From JALZOC01 sp035758845 (GTDB lineage Bacteria; Acidobacteriota; Vicinamibacteria; Vicinamibacterales; 2-12-FULL-66-21), in the NCBI GenBank assembly GCA_035758845.1, contig DASTVZ010000012.1:38039-102038 (forward strand): a stretch of 64,000 nt of DNA, in the 5' to 3' direction. Below the pieces are notes generated by a model. The model was not told where the DNA came from. It ran no database searches and was given only the letters and a program-made list of their open reading frames with translations. Each line of letters opens with the position of its first letter. Within the stretch, counting starts at the first letter, position 1. Position numbers and translations under genes: made by a program. Shown here one piece after another: positions 18,959-28,680 of this stretch.

Positions 18959-20236
18959 TCACGCCGCCTCCCACCGCCGGGCGAGAAGCCGGGCAAGCGA
19001 CAGGAACACGCAGGTCAAGGTCACGAGCACCAGAATCTGCGGCCACAGTTGCCAGATCGCAGCCTGACGCCAGAAGACTTTCAAATACCCGTCAAGTGCC
19101 CACGCGTTGAAGGTCAGCAGCCCCACCTTCTGCATGCTCTCACTCATGAGAAATCGCGGGAACATGCTGCCGCCGAGCGCGGACATCGTCAGAATCAGGA
19201 TCGTCGAAAAGCCAGAGAGCTGCCCGCGGCTTTTGGCCAGCGACGCGAGCACGAGGCCGAGCGCCGCCGCCGCTGCAGCGGTAAAGAGCGTCATGACCGC
19301 GAATCCGGGAAGATGCGAAAAGAGCGGCAATCCAAACGCCACTCTCCCCCACAGGAACATCACCGTCAGCTGAAGGCATCCAATCAGCGCGAGCAGAATC
19401 CATTTGCCGACGAGTACGCCGGTCATCCCGATGTTCGTTGATAGCAGCCGCTCGAGCGTACCGGTTTCGGCCTCGTCCAGCAGCGCACCGCCAGCGCCGG
19501 CGACAGAAGAGAACAGCAGAAACATCACGCCGATTCCCGCGGCGTAGAACGAGATCAACGAACCGCGACGATTATCCGTTCGCATGACGTCGACGACGTC
19601 GACGGTGATCGGCATTGCGCCGGTCGCGGCGCTGTTACCAGTGCCACTGGCTTGTCCCTGCGCCTTCAACCGCGGAAGCCACTGATCAACAGCGACCTTC
19701 TGCTGTGGCGTCATCGCCCCGCCGTATTTCTCGAACTGGCGCATCCCTCCCTGCATCAGGAGATCGGGCGCCGCCGTCATCGCCACCTTCTGCAGGAGCC
19801 CAAGGACCATCTGTGGTGCGATGCGATCGGACACGTCGGACAGCAGCTGCACAGACGGCCCGCCGCCGGCAAAACCGTTCGCCGAAATCGCGGTTCCCAG
19901 ACCAGCCGGGATGACAACAGCAACGGGCACGTCACCGCCGCGAACCAGCCGCTCGGCTGCCGCGCGGTCGAGAACGGTGCCCTTGCCCGAGGCGTCTGTC
20001 GTCGTCTGCGTTCGCAAGCCTTGCTCGTTCCTCAAACCTTCGATCAGGCGGGCACTGACTTCGCTGTGATCCTCGTCCACGACGGCGATGCGGATTCGTG
20101 CCGTCGCCGCATCTCCCTGGCCGCCAAAGACGCTCGCGAAGATCGAGAAGAACACAATGGGAAGGAGAAAGGTCAGCGCCTGCGCAACACGATCGCGTCG
20201 CAGGTTGGTCCAGCCGACCCACATCAAAGTTCGCAT
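18959..20236 (-). CDS. ABC-2 type transporter permease
   Basis: A 425-residue membrane protein of the ABC-2/DrrB-YhiH class: TM1 (about 20-38), a large extracytoplasmic loop (about 40-225), then five TM segments including the block LISFYAAGIGVMFLLFSSVAGAGG and LLDEAETGTLERLLST, the usual signature preceding TM3. It pairs with the ATPase gene whose stop overlaps its start by one base (TAATG). The substrate is probably a lipid, drug or polysaccharide precursor and cannot be determined here. Confidence 0.87.
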   Translation of the reverse strand: MRTLMWVGWTNLRRDRVAQALTFLLPIVFFSIFASVFGGQGDAATARIRIAVVDEDHSEVSARLIEGLRNEQGLRTQTTTDASGKGTVLDRAAAERLVRGGDVPVAVVIPAGLGTAISANGFAGGGPSVQLLSDVSDRIAPQMVLGLLQKVAMTAAPDLLMQGGMRQFEKYGGAMTPQQKVAVDQWLPRLKAQGQASGTGNSAATGAMPITVDVVDVMRTDNRRGSLISFYAAGIGVMFLLFSSVAGAGGALLDEAETGTLERLLSTNIGMTGVLVGKWILLALIGCLQLTVMFLWGRVAFGLPLFSHLPGFAVMTLFTAAAAAALGLVLASLAKSRGQLSGFSTILILTMSALGGSMFPRFLMSESMQKVGLLTFNAWALDGYLKVFWRQAAIWQLWPQILVLVTLTCVFLSLARLLARRWEAA

Positions 20237-21171
20237 TACTCGCGCAGCTCCCGGCCGGTTAAATGAATGAACACCGACTGCAGACTCGGACCGCGCACGT
20301 CGACGTCGTCGACGGCACGCCCCGCGGTCCTGATGTCATCGAGGAGTGGGGGCAATTCGGTGGCGACATCCTGCATCCGCGCTTTCACGATGCGACCGTC
20401 GCCATCGAGCGCCGGCCCATTGTTGCGCCCGGTAATCGCCATCGCTGTGTCTCCGTCGATCGGCGCGTCGAGCCGAAGCGTCACGAGGCGGAACCGGCCG
20501 ACAGTCTGGTCGACCAGTTCTGACATCGTGCCGGCCGCGATTACTTTGCCGTGGTCGATGATCACGGTGCGCGAGCACCGTGCTTCTGCTTCCTCGAGGT
20601 GATGCGTCGTTAACAGCAGCGAGACACCCGACTGCGCGAGATCCGCGAGCATGTCGTAGATTCGGTCGCGACTCTGCGGATCGACGCCAACGGTTGGTTC
20701 ATCGAGCAGGACGACACGGGGCCGATGGAGGACGCCGCACGCAATGTTCAACCGGCGGCGCATTCCGCCCGAGAACTGCTTGACCAGGTCGGTCGCCCGG
20801 TCCAAGAGACCGATCCGTTCCAGCGCCCAATCGACCTGGTGCGCGAGGTCTTTTCCGGTAAGACCGTGCAAGCCGCCGAATGCCTCGAGGTTCTCACGCG
20901 CCGTCAGCAGCGGATACAGCGCAATCTCCTGAGGCACGATTCCGAGCTCCGGAGCCGTGCGCCTGCCATCGAGCACGCGATCGAACAGCCGAATCTCGCC
21001 GCTGTCGAGGCGCACGCGACCCGTGATCGCCCGAATGAGCGTGGTCTTCCCCGCGCCGTTTGGCCCGAGCAGCGCCAGCAACTCGCCATGCCGAAGCTCG
21101 AAGGTTGCGCCGTTCAGCGCGGCAACGCTCCCGAATCTCTTTCGCGCATCGCGGATCGAGAGAACGTTCAT
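20236..21171 (-). CDS. ABC-2 type transporter ATP-binding protein
   Basis: 311 residues: Walker A GPNGAGKTT, Q-loop IVPQE, signature FSGGMRRRL, Walker B VVLLDEPTVGVDP, switch H in LLTTHHLEEAE. A C-terminal extension of about 90 residues (DGDTAMAITGRNNGPALDG onward) is typical of DrrA/NatA exporters. It is upstream of and coupled to the permease at 18959-20236; together they form a two-gene exporter. Confidence 0.93.
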   Translation of the reverse strand: MNVLSIRDARKRFGSVAALNGATFELRHGELLALLGPNGAGKTTLIRAITGRVRLDSGEIRLFDRVLDGRRTAPELGIVPQEIALYPLLTARENLEAFGGLHGLTGKDLAHQVDWALERIGLLDRATDLVKQFSGGMRRRLNIACGVLHRPRVVLLDEPTVGVDPQSRDRIYDMLADLAQSGVSLLLTTHHLEEAEARCSRTVIIDHGKVIAAGTMSELVDQTVGRFRLVTLRLDAPIDGDTAMAITGRNNGPALDGDGRIVKARMQDVATELPPLLDDIRTAGRAVDDVDVRGPSLQSVFIHLTGRELRE

Positions 21172-21248
21172 GCCGGTAGCTTACGTCGGATGATCGGTGG
21201 CGTTCGCGGTTCCCGGCGAATGGCGGGCGCCGAGCGGCGGATGGCGAA

Positions 21249-22322
21249 TCAGTCGCGTCCCTTTTCCTTGATTCGCTTCTGCGCGGCTTTCGTCAAGACC
21301 TTCCAGCGACGCCGTTCCTCGATTTGCGTCCGCTGATCGAGCTGGCGGGCGTGAAACGCCTGCTCGTCTTGCAGTTTGTGATAGCTCTCCAGACGCCCGC
21401 GCGCCAGTGCTCCCGACGACACTGCGTCGAGAACCGCGCACCCGGGTTCTTCCCGGTGGCGGCAATCTCGAAATCTGCAACTGCCTGCGAGTTCCTCGAT
21501 GTCGCCGAACGCATCGCGCACATCCCCGCTGTCCCAGAGCTGCAGTTCGCGCATTCCCGGCGTATCAATCAGGACTCCCGCTTCGGGCAGAACAATCATC
21601 TGGCGGGCCGTGCTCGTGTGCCTTCCGCGGCTGTCCGACTCGCGCACGTCGACCGTCTTCAGCAGGTCTTGTCCGACGAGGCGGTTGACGATGGTTGACT
21701 TCCCGACACCGGACGATCCCAGCAAAGCCGCGGTCTGACCGGTACCGAGATATTGACGGAGTACGTCGACACCCGCGGGCACCTGGCAGGACACGACATG
21801 AACCGGGACATCGCCGACCGATGCGCGGACGACGTCTGCCATCGCCGCAGCGTCGGCGGCAAGATCAGCCTTGTTCAGAACCACAACCGGCGAAGCACCG
21901 CTTTCGACCGCGACCAGCAGATACCGTTCGATCCGTCGTGGATTGAAATCGCCGTCGAGACCGGCGACAAGAAACACGGTGTCGATATTTGCCGCGACAA
22001 CCTGCTCCTCGGTTGGATCCCCGGCCGCCCGGCGCGAGAAGCGGCTTCGTCGGGGCAACACGGCGACGATTCGGCTGTCGCCGGAATGCTCCGGCGGCTG
22101 AACGGCAACCCAATCGCCGACCGCTGGGAAATCCGCGCGGGTCGCTGCGCGGTGGCGAAGACGGCCGGATACCCGCGCGAGCGATTCTCCCGCCTCGGTG
22201 ATCACGCGATAGATGTGGGTGTGCTCGAGCGCGACTCGACCGGGAGCAAAACCTTCAGCCGCAAAGGGAGCAAATGCGTCAGCCAGCGCGGGCGTCCATC
22301 CGAGGCGGAACAGCGCAGTCAC
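21249..22322 (-). CDS. rsgA: Ribosome small-subunit GTPase RsgA
   Basis: 357 residues from a GTG at 22322 that overlaps the debranching-enzyme stop as GTGA. Order: N-terminal OB fold (VSGRLRHRAATRADFPAVGDWVAV), circularly permuted GTPase with G4 NKAD, G1 GSSGVGKST, G3 DTPGM, then a zinc module CRFRDCRHREEPGC. It helps late 30S maturation. The coupling to glycogen/trehalose genes looks like opportunistic operon packing. Confidence 0.95.
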   Translation of the reverse strand: MTALFRLGWTPALADAFAPFAAEGFAPGRVALEHTHIYRVITEAGESLARVSGRLRHRAATRADFPAVGDWVAVQPPEHSGDSRIVAVLPRRSRFSRRAAGDPTEEQVVAANIDTVFLVAGLDGDFNPRRIERYLLVAVESGASPVVVLNKADLAADAAAMADVVRASVGDVPVHVVSCQVPAGVDVLRQYLGTGQTAALLGSSGVGKSTIVNRLVGQDLLKTVDVRESDSRGRHTSTARQMIVLPEAGVLIDTPGMRELQLWDSGDVRDAFGDIEELAGSCRFRDCRHREEPGCAVLDAVSSGALARGRLESYHKLQDEQAFHARQLDQRTQIEERRRWKVLTKAAQKRIKEKGRD

Positions 22323-24445
22323 GCGAGTGTCTGCGATGATACCCGTTCTTCGGGATCCGGGATCCGCTGTCCGGGATCCGGAATCCGGGGTTCTCGGGGC
22401 TGCTCCGCGGTTTTCAGCAAGCACCGCAGCACTTCCGCGACACTCCATGCCTGCGCGATGCACCCACGCGGCACGTAGGGAGAATCAGCGTCGAAGATCT
22501 CGCTGATCGAACCAACACACGCCTGGTTCAAGTGTGCATCGAAGCCCAGAAGGAGATCTTTCGCGCCGCCGCGGTCGTCCGGATAGACCTTGAGCCACGC
22601 ATCGACGAACGGACCGATCAACCACGCCCAGACCGTGCCCTGATGATACGCCGCGTCGCGCGATCGCAGATCGCCAAAGTACTTCGGCTTGTAATCAGCA
22701 TGCCCTGGCGCAAGCGAGCGGAGACCGAGAGGCGTCAAAAGGCGACCGCGGACGACCTTCATTACGGCCGTCCAATGCTTGCGATCGAGGACGGGACTGT
22801 CCAATGAAATCGCAAACACCTGATTCGGCCGGCACGCGGCATCGTCCCCCTGCGGTCCGTCGACGACGTCGTACAGGTAACCGCCCTTTCCGTACCAAAA
22901 CCGATCGTTGAACGCGCGCTCCGCTCGGAGGGCCCTCCCCTCTAAATCGAGGGCCAGCGCACCCTCCGGGACTCCAAGCTCATTCACCCAACGTTGAAGC
23001 AGACGTAGCGCGTTGAACCAGAGCGCGTTGATCTCCACTGCTTTCCCGCGCCGTGGCGTGACCACCCAGTCGTCGACCTTCGCGTCCATCCACGTCAGCT
23101 GATAGCCATCGGCCCCTTGTCTCAAGAGGCCGTCATTCTCGTCAACGCCAATGCCGAAGCGCGTCCCCTGCACGTGGCAACGAACGATCTCGATGAACGT
23201 CGGCAACAACAGGCGAAGTGTGTCGTAATCCTCGGTCACCCGGACGTAGCGATCGACCGCGTGAAAAAACCACAAGGTGGCATCGGCCGTGTGGTAGAGA
23301 CCTTCACGCGCGCCATCAGGAAACATGTTCGGGATCAGCCCATCTCGAACGTAGTGGCCGAATGTGCGCAGGATGTAGGCCGCCTCACGATAGCGACGCG
23401 TGGACAGCGTCAGCCCTTCGAGACTGATCATCGTGTCGCGGCCCCAGTCCGTGAACCAGTGATACCCCGCGATCACAGTACGAACGTGTTCACCGGCGGC
23501 GCGCGCCCGGGCCGCTTCCTCTGCGCGCCCGGCGGGTGTGATCACGAATTGATCGGCCGCAAGCACGAGCTCGCACGCAAGATGCTCGCGAGGCGGACCG
23601 GCGATCTCGAGCAAGTGACGACGCCGATCGAGTTCAGCCTGCGCGGCATGTTCTGGACTCAACGCTTCAATGGATTCCCACGTTTCGCTGGAGGCAATCA
23701 GCGTGACCGGCTGGCCGTCGTGCAGATCCACGCGAAAATATCCAGGGCTCCACAGCGATCCCACCGACTCGTAGCCCCGCAGCTTCTCCATCGTGTACGG
23801 GACTTCGGGTGTGCCCACCTCATCGAGCGTGAGCGCGGCGCGTTCACCGTGCAGCCGCAGCCGGAGCACGGGAAGACCTGGTCCGGCACACACCTCGTAG
23901 CGGTTTTTGACCGCATTGAGCGTGTAAGGCAAGGAGCCACCTTCTGTGACAGGTGCTTCGTACGAACGGAAATGCATAGACGGCCGCAGAGTCAGGCGAA
24001 GCGGACCTTTGCCGGCCAGCAGGCGGTACGTCACATGGGTGGTGTTGTGGCCGTGCGGCATCAGCACCCGCTTCTCGACTCCGAAGCCGCCGAAGTCGTA
24101 CACCCAGACCGGCAGGCCGAGATCGAGACGAAACTCGATCAAGTGACCGCCTCGATCCGCGGCGTTCGTTCCGGCAACCTGGCTCTCGTCGCCGAGCCAG
24201 CTGACCTGTCCAGTGCCGAACCGCACGCGTTCGAGAAGATGGTTAAGGAGGACCATGCGCCCGAGGGGTGCCGGCAGAGACGATACGAGAAGACCGTGAT
24301 AGCGGCGAGTGACGACCCCAGCCACCGTCCCCGATGCGTAGCCACCGAGCCCGTTTGCGACGAGCCATTCGAGCCGCGGCATTGGCGCGTCAGTGTCCCT
24401 GTCCTGCGGATTTTCAATTCGGCGCGTCAATTCAAGTGGTGCCAT
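22319..24445 (-). CDS. Glycogen debranching enzyme (amylo-alpha-1,6-glucosidase)
   Basis: 708 residues. An N-terminal beta-sandwich (about 25-250, EWLVANGLGGYASGTVAGV) and a C-terminal (alpha/alpha)6 glucosidase domain with WFTDWGRDTMISLEGL, the family's catalytic-acid region, and ADATLWFFHAVDRY, TWMDAKVDDWVVTPR and YHQGTVWAWLIGPF. It would remove alpha-1,6 branches from glycogen. It overlaps treZ by 14 bp upstream and rsgA by 4 bp downstream. The last 25 residues (PRIPDPGQRIPDPEERV) are encoded by a GGATCCGG-type repeat and are probably an added tail. Confidence 0.9.
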   Translation of the reverse strand: MAPLELTRRIENPQDRDTDAPMPRLEWLVANGLGGYASGTVAGVVTRRYHGLLVSSLPAPLGRMVLLNHLLERVRFGTGQVSWLGDESQVAGTNAADRGGHLIEFRLDLGLPVWVYDFGGFGVEKRVLMPHGHNTTHVTYRLLAGKGPLRLTLRPSMHFRSYEAPVTEGGSLPYTLNAVKNRYEVCAGPGLPVLRLRLHGERAALTLDEVGTPEVPYTMEKLRGYESVGSLWSPGYFRVDLHDGQPVTLIASSETWESIEALSPEHAAQAELDRRRHLLEIAGPPREHLACELVLAADQFVITPAGRAEEAARARAAGEHVRTVIAGYHWFTDWGRDTMISLEGLTLSTRRYREAAYILRTFGHYVRDGLIPNMFPDGAREGLYHTADATLWFFHAVDRYVRVTEDYDTLRLLLPTFIEIVRCHVQGTRFGIGVDENDGLLRQGADGYQLTWMDAKVDDWVVTPRRGKAVEINALWFNALRLLQRWVNELGVPEGALALDLEGRALRAERAFNDRFWYGKGGYLYDVVDGPQGDDAACRPNQVFAISLDSPVLDRKHWTAVMKVVRGRLLTPLGLRSLAPGHADYKPKYFGDLRSRDAAYHQGTVWAWLIGPFVDAWLKVYPDDRGGAKDLLLGFDAHLNQACVGSISEIFDADSPYVPRGCIAQAWSVAEVLRCLLKTAEQPREPRIPDPGQRIPDPEERVSSQTLA
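22347..22395. repeat. GGGATCCGG direct-repeat tract inside the debranching gene 3' end
   Basis: Four imperfect copies of CGGGATCCG/CCGGAATCCGG within about 45 bp, translated as the RIPDPGQRIPDPEER tail of the debranching enzyme. Looks like an intergenic repeat captured by the reading frame. Confidence 0.5.
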
Positions 24446-26303
24446 ATTCCGTTACAGGCGAGCCGACCAGCAGAACGGCAGCTTCGCCAGGCAGTCTCCA
24501 TTCCGACTGCTGGTTGAGCGGCGGAGTGCCGTTGCCACCGTAGGCTATCGACTCGCTGCTCCACAGAAGTGACCACCCATCCGGCCCTGGAGGTGCGAGC
24601 AGCGGTTCCGGCGCAGGGCTCAATTCCAGATCGCATCCAGGATTCACGATCAGGAGGTAGTGCTCCGCGCGTCCAAAGTATCGAAGTGCCATGACGTTGG
24701 TCCGCAGAACCGCGCCATCGACACGTTCGGGATGCGAAATCGTCTTGTGCTCACGCCGTAGCCGCAACAGGTCGCGATGGAGCGCGTACGCCCACGCGTG
24801 CGTCGTCCGCTGATTCAAATCGAGCTTGCACTCGAGAAACGTCGCTTCGTCCACTGGTGACGGCAACGCTGGACCGACGGCTGGATCCGACACACTCGCG
24901 AACTGTGACAGAAATTCGCGGCGGCCGCTGCGGATTCCCTCGCGGAGCGACTCGCGGTGATCGGCAAAGAACAGAAACGGCGCCGATGACGCGAACTCCT
25001 GTCCTTGAAACAAGAGCGGCGTCGCCGGTCCGAGCAAGGTCAGCGCGGTCATCGCGCGATATCGCCCTGGAGATGACAACTGATGCAGACGGCGACCGAA
25101 TGCCGAGTTCGCGACCTGATCGTGATTCTCGAGGTAAGCGACAAACGCATGAGCAGGAAGATCGAGTGCAGGCGTGCCACGGGTTTTTTTCTGCCACGCG
25201 TACCACTGCCCCTGATACAGGTACCCGTACTTCGCGCAGGCGATGAGTTCCGCCGCCGAGCCGGTGTAATCCGTGTAGTAGGCTTCGCGCCGGCCGGTCA
25301 AGGCCACGACCGCGGTGTGGTGATAATCGTCATTCCACAACGCGTCGAGTCCATATCCTCCTTCCGCCGGTGGCCGAACCAGCTTCGTTTCCTGCGGTTC
25401 GTTTTCAGCAATCAGATAGACGCGCTTCTGTCCGGCCGCTTCGCGGGCTCGACGAACCATGGATTCGATGACGTGCTCGCGCGACGCATCTTTGACGTCC
25501 TGTGTGGCATCGAACCGCAACCCGTCAAAATGAAACTCATCGATCCAGTAGCCGGCGTTCTCGACGAAGTAGGCGCGCGCCGGTTCGCTATCTTCAAAGT
25601 TGATCGCGCGTCCCCAGTCGTTCTTGTATCGATCGGTGAAGTAGTCCGCGGAGAACTCTTCCAGGTAGTTACCATCAGGACCGAGATGGTTATAAACGAC
25701 GTCAAGGATCACCCCGAGTCCGGCGACGTGCGCGCGATCGATGAACGCGCGCAGATCGTCTGGTGTACCGTACAGCCGCGTCGGGGCATACAGATTGACA
25801 CCGTCGTATCCCCAGCCGAAGCGACCGGCGAAGTCACCGACCGGCATCATTTCGATCACGGTGATCCCGAGATCGGCTAACGCGTCGAGTTCGTTTGCCG
25901 CGGCAGCCCACGTGCCCTGCGGCGTGAACGTGCCGACGTGCATCTCGTACAGGACCTGACCTTCTGGTTTCACTCCAGCCCACGCCTGATCGGTCCATGT
26001 GAAGGCGTCGGGATCGATGACTTCGGATGGCCCGTGCGGTCCGTCCGGCTGAAAACGCGAGACGGGATCCGGCCGGAGTCGGTCGCCGTCCAACCGAAAC
26101 CAGTACCGGGTGCCGGCGGAAACGCCCGAGACAGTCCGCTCGAACATGCCGTCCTCGCCCCGCGTAAGTTCGTGGCTCTCACCACGATCGATCACGAACT
26201 CGACGCGCCTGCACCGAGGCGCCCAGACCCGGACCTCCGCGGTTCGCGAACCTAACAGCTCGACCCCTCCCGACAAGCGACGCTTCGAGGGTGAAATCGG
26301 CAC
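24432..26303 (-). CDS. treZ: Malto-oligosyltrehalose trehalohydrolase
   Basis: 623 residues from a GTG at 26303. An N-terminal E-set/CBM48 domain (VRVWAPRCRRVEFVI) and a GH13 barrel with the four regions DVVYNH, GLRFDATQDV (nucleophile Asp), AENEP (acid/base Glu) and ENHDQ. The DGLRFDA..AEN combination is characteristic of TreZ, which releases trehalose from maltooligosyltrehalose. The partner TreY is not in this window. The operon with the debranching enzyme fits a glycogen-to-trehalose route for osmotic or desiccation stress. Confidence 0.93.
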   Translation of the reverse strand: MPISPSKRRLSGGVELLGSRTAEVRVWAPRCRRVEFVIDRGESHELTRGEDGMFERTVSGVSAGTRYWFRLDGDRLRPDPVSRFQPDGPHGPSEVIDPDAFTWTDQAWAGVKPEGQVLYEMHVGTFTPQGTWAAAANELDALADLGITVIEMMPVGDFAGRFGWGYDGVNLYAPTRLYGTPDDLRAFIDRAHVAGLGVILDVVYNHLGPDGNYLEEFSADYFTDRYKNDWGRAINFEDSEPARAYFVENAGYWIDEFHFDGLRFDATQDVKDASREHVIESMVRRAREAAGQKRVYLIAENEPQETKLVRPPAEGGYGLDALWNDDYHHTAVVALTGRREAYYTDYTGSAAELIACAKYGYLYQGQWYAWQKKTRGTPALDLPAHAFVAYLENHDQVANSAFGRRLHQLSSPGRYRAMTALTLLGPATPLLFQGQEFASSAPFLFFADHRESLREGIRSGRREFLSQFASVSDPAVGPALPSPVDEATFLECKLDLNQRTTHAWAYALHRDLLRLRREHKTISHPERVDGAVLRTNVMALRYFGRAEHYLLIVNPGCDLELSPAPEPLLAPPGPDGWSLLWSSESIAYGGNGTPPLNQQSEWRLPGEAAVLLVGSPVTEYGTT

Positions 26304-26306
26304 CGT

Positions 26307-27860
26307 TTACGGCCTCGCGCGCCGGCGATCGCGGCGGGCCAAGCGCGCGATTTCCGCGGTGAGCAGAGCCGGTTCCACCGGCTTTGGCAGATCCCGATGA
26401 ACCTCAGAAATGAGCCGACCCAGACGAGGGTCGCTTCTACCACGCGCCGTCAACGCCAGGGCGGGAATGCGTCCGCCGCGGTCCGAATCGAGCGACTCGA
26501 CTCTCCCGACGAGCGAATAGGAATCGTGACGCGGCGAGTCCGCATCGCTCACCAGAACGTCCGGATGCCACGCCTCGAGCGATTCGAGTCCCTCCGCGAC
26601 GGACCCCGCAATCTGCACCTCGGCGCCGCGTTGATGTAAGACCGTCCGCAGCAGCTCGTGTGCTTCAATGTCGTGATCGACGACGAGCACACGCATGCCG
26701 TGTAGTGAATCGGTCGCGAATGGACCAACAGTCGATATCTCACGACGCGACTCAAATTCGCGGAGCTCTACCGATTGAGCCGGAAGTCGGATGATGAAGA
26801 TGGCCCCGGCAGCGTCGTCGCGATTCCGTGCCTCGATCTCACCGCCGTGCAGTTCGACGAGTTGCTTGACGAGCGCAAGGCCGACACCAAGCCCGCCCGA
26901 CACGCGGGTCAGCGATGAATCGGCCTGAGTGAAACAATCGAAAATGCGCGGCAGAAAACTCGGATCGATGCCCGGACCGCTGTCGGTCACTTTGAGGGTG
27001 GCTTCGTCGCCGTGTGTCGCGGCAACCACTGCGACCCTGCCGCCGCGCGGCGTGAACTTGATCGCATTCGATAAGAGGTGCCACACGATTTGACGCAGAC
27101 GCGCTGGATCACCAAGGACAACGACCGGCGACTTTGGGATGGTCACGTCGAGCGACACCTCTTTCGCTCGGGCGGCAGATTCCGCCGCCGATGCCGCCTG
27201 CCGTGCCGCTTCACCGATCGTCGTGGGTTGACATTCAAGCTGCAACTCGCCGGTCAACGCTTTCGATACTTCCAGCAAGTCACCCGTCAGTTGAGCCTGC
27301 AGCTTGACGTTGCGTTCGATGGTTTCGAGTCCGCGATCCGACAGATCGCGATCGAGTTTGCCGGTGCGCAGTAGATGGACCCATCCGAGCATCGCATTAA
27401 GGGGTGTTCGAAGTTCGTGAGACACGGTCGCGAGAAACTGATCTTTCATCCGGTTTGCCGCCTCGCCTTCTCGGCGGGCCGCCAGGGCCACACGAGTCTG
27501 CCGTTCCGCGGAGCGTCGGGCGGCGCGAAGTTCCGAAACGACGGCCGTTAACAGCAGACCTTGCAAAACGAAGAGGGCAAGATGAGTTGCAACCTGCGCG
27601 ACCGTAGCGGGCTCCCGGGACGCGCCCACCCACCCCAGCGCCGCGCCAAGAATGACCGCGGCCAGCGCCGGGCCTGTCCCGGCAAACCACGCGCTTGCGA
27701 GCACTGCCGTTCCGAGAAGAAGGAACTTGCTCACCTCGTCCAGGGCCGTGGCGGTCGTCGCGTCGACGATGAACACGACCGACACCGCTGCCATCGCGAT
27801 CGCAAAGCGCAGCGGCGCTGGAAAGGTCGGAAACGGGTAGGCGTCAGCCGGTCGACTCAT
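26307..27860 (-). CDS. Hybrid sensor histidine kinase with C-terminal receiver
   Basis: 517 residues. Four hydrophobic segments (about 17-110) form an MASE/DUF4118-like membrane sensor without a periplasmic domain. HisKA with FLATVSHELRTPLNAMLGW (His about 148), HATPase with DSGPGIDPSFLPRIFDCF and GGLGVGLALVKQLV, then a receiver (MRVLVVDHDIEAHELL, acceptor in VLVSDADSP). It lies 3 bp upstream of treZ, so it may be co-transcribed with and perhaps tied to the trehalose/glycogen genes. The cognate output protein is unknown. Confidence 0.9.
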   Translation of the reverse strand: MSRPADAYPFPTFPAPLRFAIAMAAVSVVFIVDATTATALDEVSKFLLLGTAVLASAWFAGTGPALAAVILGAALGWVGASREPATVAQVATHLALFVLQGLLLTAVVSELRAARRSAERQTRVALAARREGEAANRMKDQFLATVSHELRTPLNAMLGWVHLLRTGKLDRDLSDRGLETIERNVKLQAQLTGDLLEVSKALTGELQLECQPTTIGEAARQAASAAESAARAKEVSLDVTIPKSPVVVLGDPARLRQIVWHLLSNAIKFTPRGGRVAVVAATHGDEATLKVTDSGPGIDPSFLPRIFDCFTQADSSLTRVSGGLGVGLALVKQLVELHGGEIEARNRDDAAGAIFIIRLPAQSVELREFESRREISTVGPFATDSLHGMRVLVVDHDIEAHELLRTVLHQRGAEVQIAGSVAEGLESLEAWHPDVLVSDADSPRHDSYSLVGRVESLDSDRGGRIPALALTARGRSDPRLGRLISEVHRDLPKPVEPALLTAEIARLARRDRRRARP

Positions 27861-27935
27861 AACGGTTCAGCAGCCGCGTGTTGGCAAATCACTGCTATCC
27901 CGTCCGTCGGTCGCAACGGGCATGCCACGCTTGGG

Positions 27936-28649
27936 TCAGTTCGTTGAGATGCGAGTCGGACGCTCGGAGGCTGCGATCGGCGAGTTATCGAGTGTTTCCG
28001 CTGCTTCGAGCGAGGATGTCCCCGATGCCTCCGGCTGCTCGGGGCGCGCTACCTCCGCAGGGCCGAGAACCTCGTCAATCAGCCCATATTCCCTGGCACG
28101 AGCGGCATCGAGATAGAGATCGGTGCGCTTGGTGTCTCGGATGATTTGCCGAAGAGGCTTACCGGAACGATCGGCAAGTATTCGATAGATCTGGCTCTGC
28201 ATCTGTTTGAGGCGATCGAGATGCTGGGCCGCGGCGGAAGTGGATTGCCACCCTGCCCATTTCGCCGGTTCGTGAATCATGATCCACGAATGTGGAAACG
28301 CGAACCGCCTTCCCTGGCTGGCCGCCTGCAGGACGATCGATCCCATCGAGTAGGCCATACCCTGAACGACGATGGTGATCTCGTACCCGGTAGAGACGAG
28401 ATATCTGATGGTGTCGTGGAGTGCCAACCCATCCGTTACATTGCCGCCAGCACTGTTGATATAGATCGTGATCGGTTTGCGGCTTTCGTTCGCGAGTTCA
28501 CGAAGCCGCTCGATCGCCTGCCGCGCCGTGTCCTTCTCGATGTCGCCGACCAGATAAATGTCACGAAGTCGATCGGAATGTTCTTTTTTGACGAGTTCCC
28601 TGACCGCATCGACCAATTCATTGAGCAAACGATCACTGAATTCGCTCAT
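27936..28649 (-). CDS. ClpP-like serine protease
   Basis: 237 residues from the ATG at 28649; a TTG at 28715 would add 22 residues and overlap the upstream stop. The triad is visible as Ser101 (GMAYSMGS), His126 (WIMIHEP) and Asp177 (DTKRTDLYL), with YINSAGGNVTDGLALHDTI before it. It differs from housekeeping ClpP (GQAASMGA, MIHQP) and has a roughly 35-residue C-terminal tail rich in Glu/Ser/Thr. It is the last gene of a MarR-SRPBCC-DUF3052 operon and has no clpX beside it, suggesting a specialised paralogue. Confidence 0.85.
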   Translation of the reverse strand: MSEFSDRLLNELVDAVRELVKKEHSDRLRDIYLVGDIEKDTARQAIERLRELANESRKPITIYINSAGGNVTDGLALHDTIRYLVSTGYEITIVVQGMAYSMGSIVLQAASQGRRFAFPHSWIMIHEPAKWAGWQSTSAAAQHLDRLKQMQSQIYRILADRSGKPLRQIIRDTKRTDLYLDAARAREYGLIDEVLGPAEVARPEQPEASGTSSLEAAETLDNSPIAASERPTRISTN

Positions 28650-28680
28650 GAGTGTTTTGTTCGCATGAGCCGTGCCGAAT

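Noticed and set aside
23117..24517. 466-codon open frame antisense to the debranching enzyme.
   Set aside because: GC-rich antisense frame; composition (many Arg/His/Gln) is that of a shadow.
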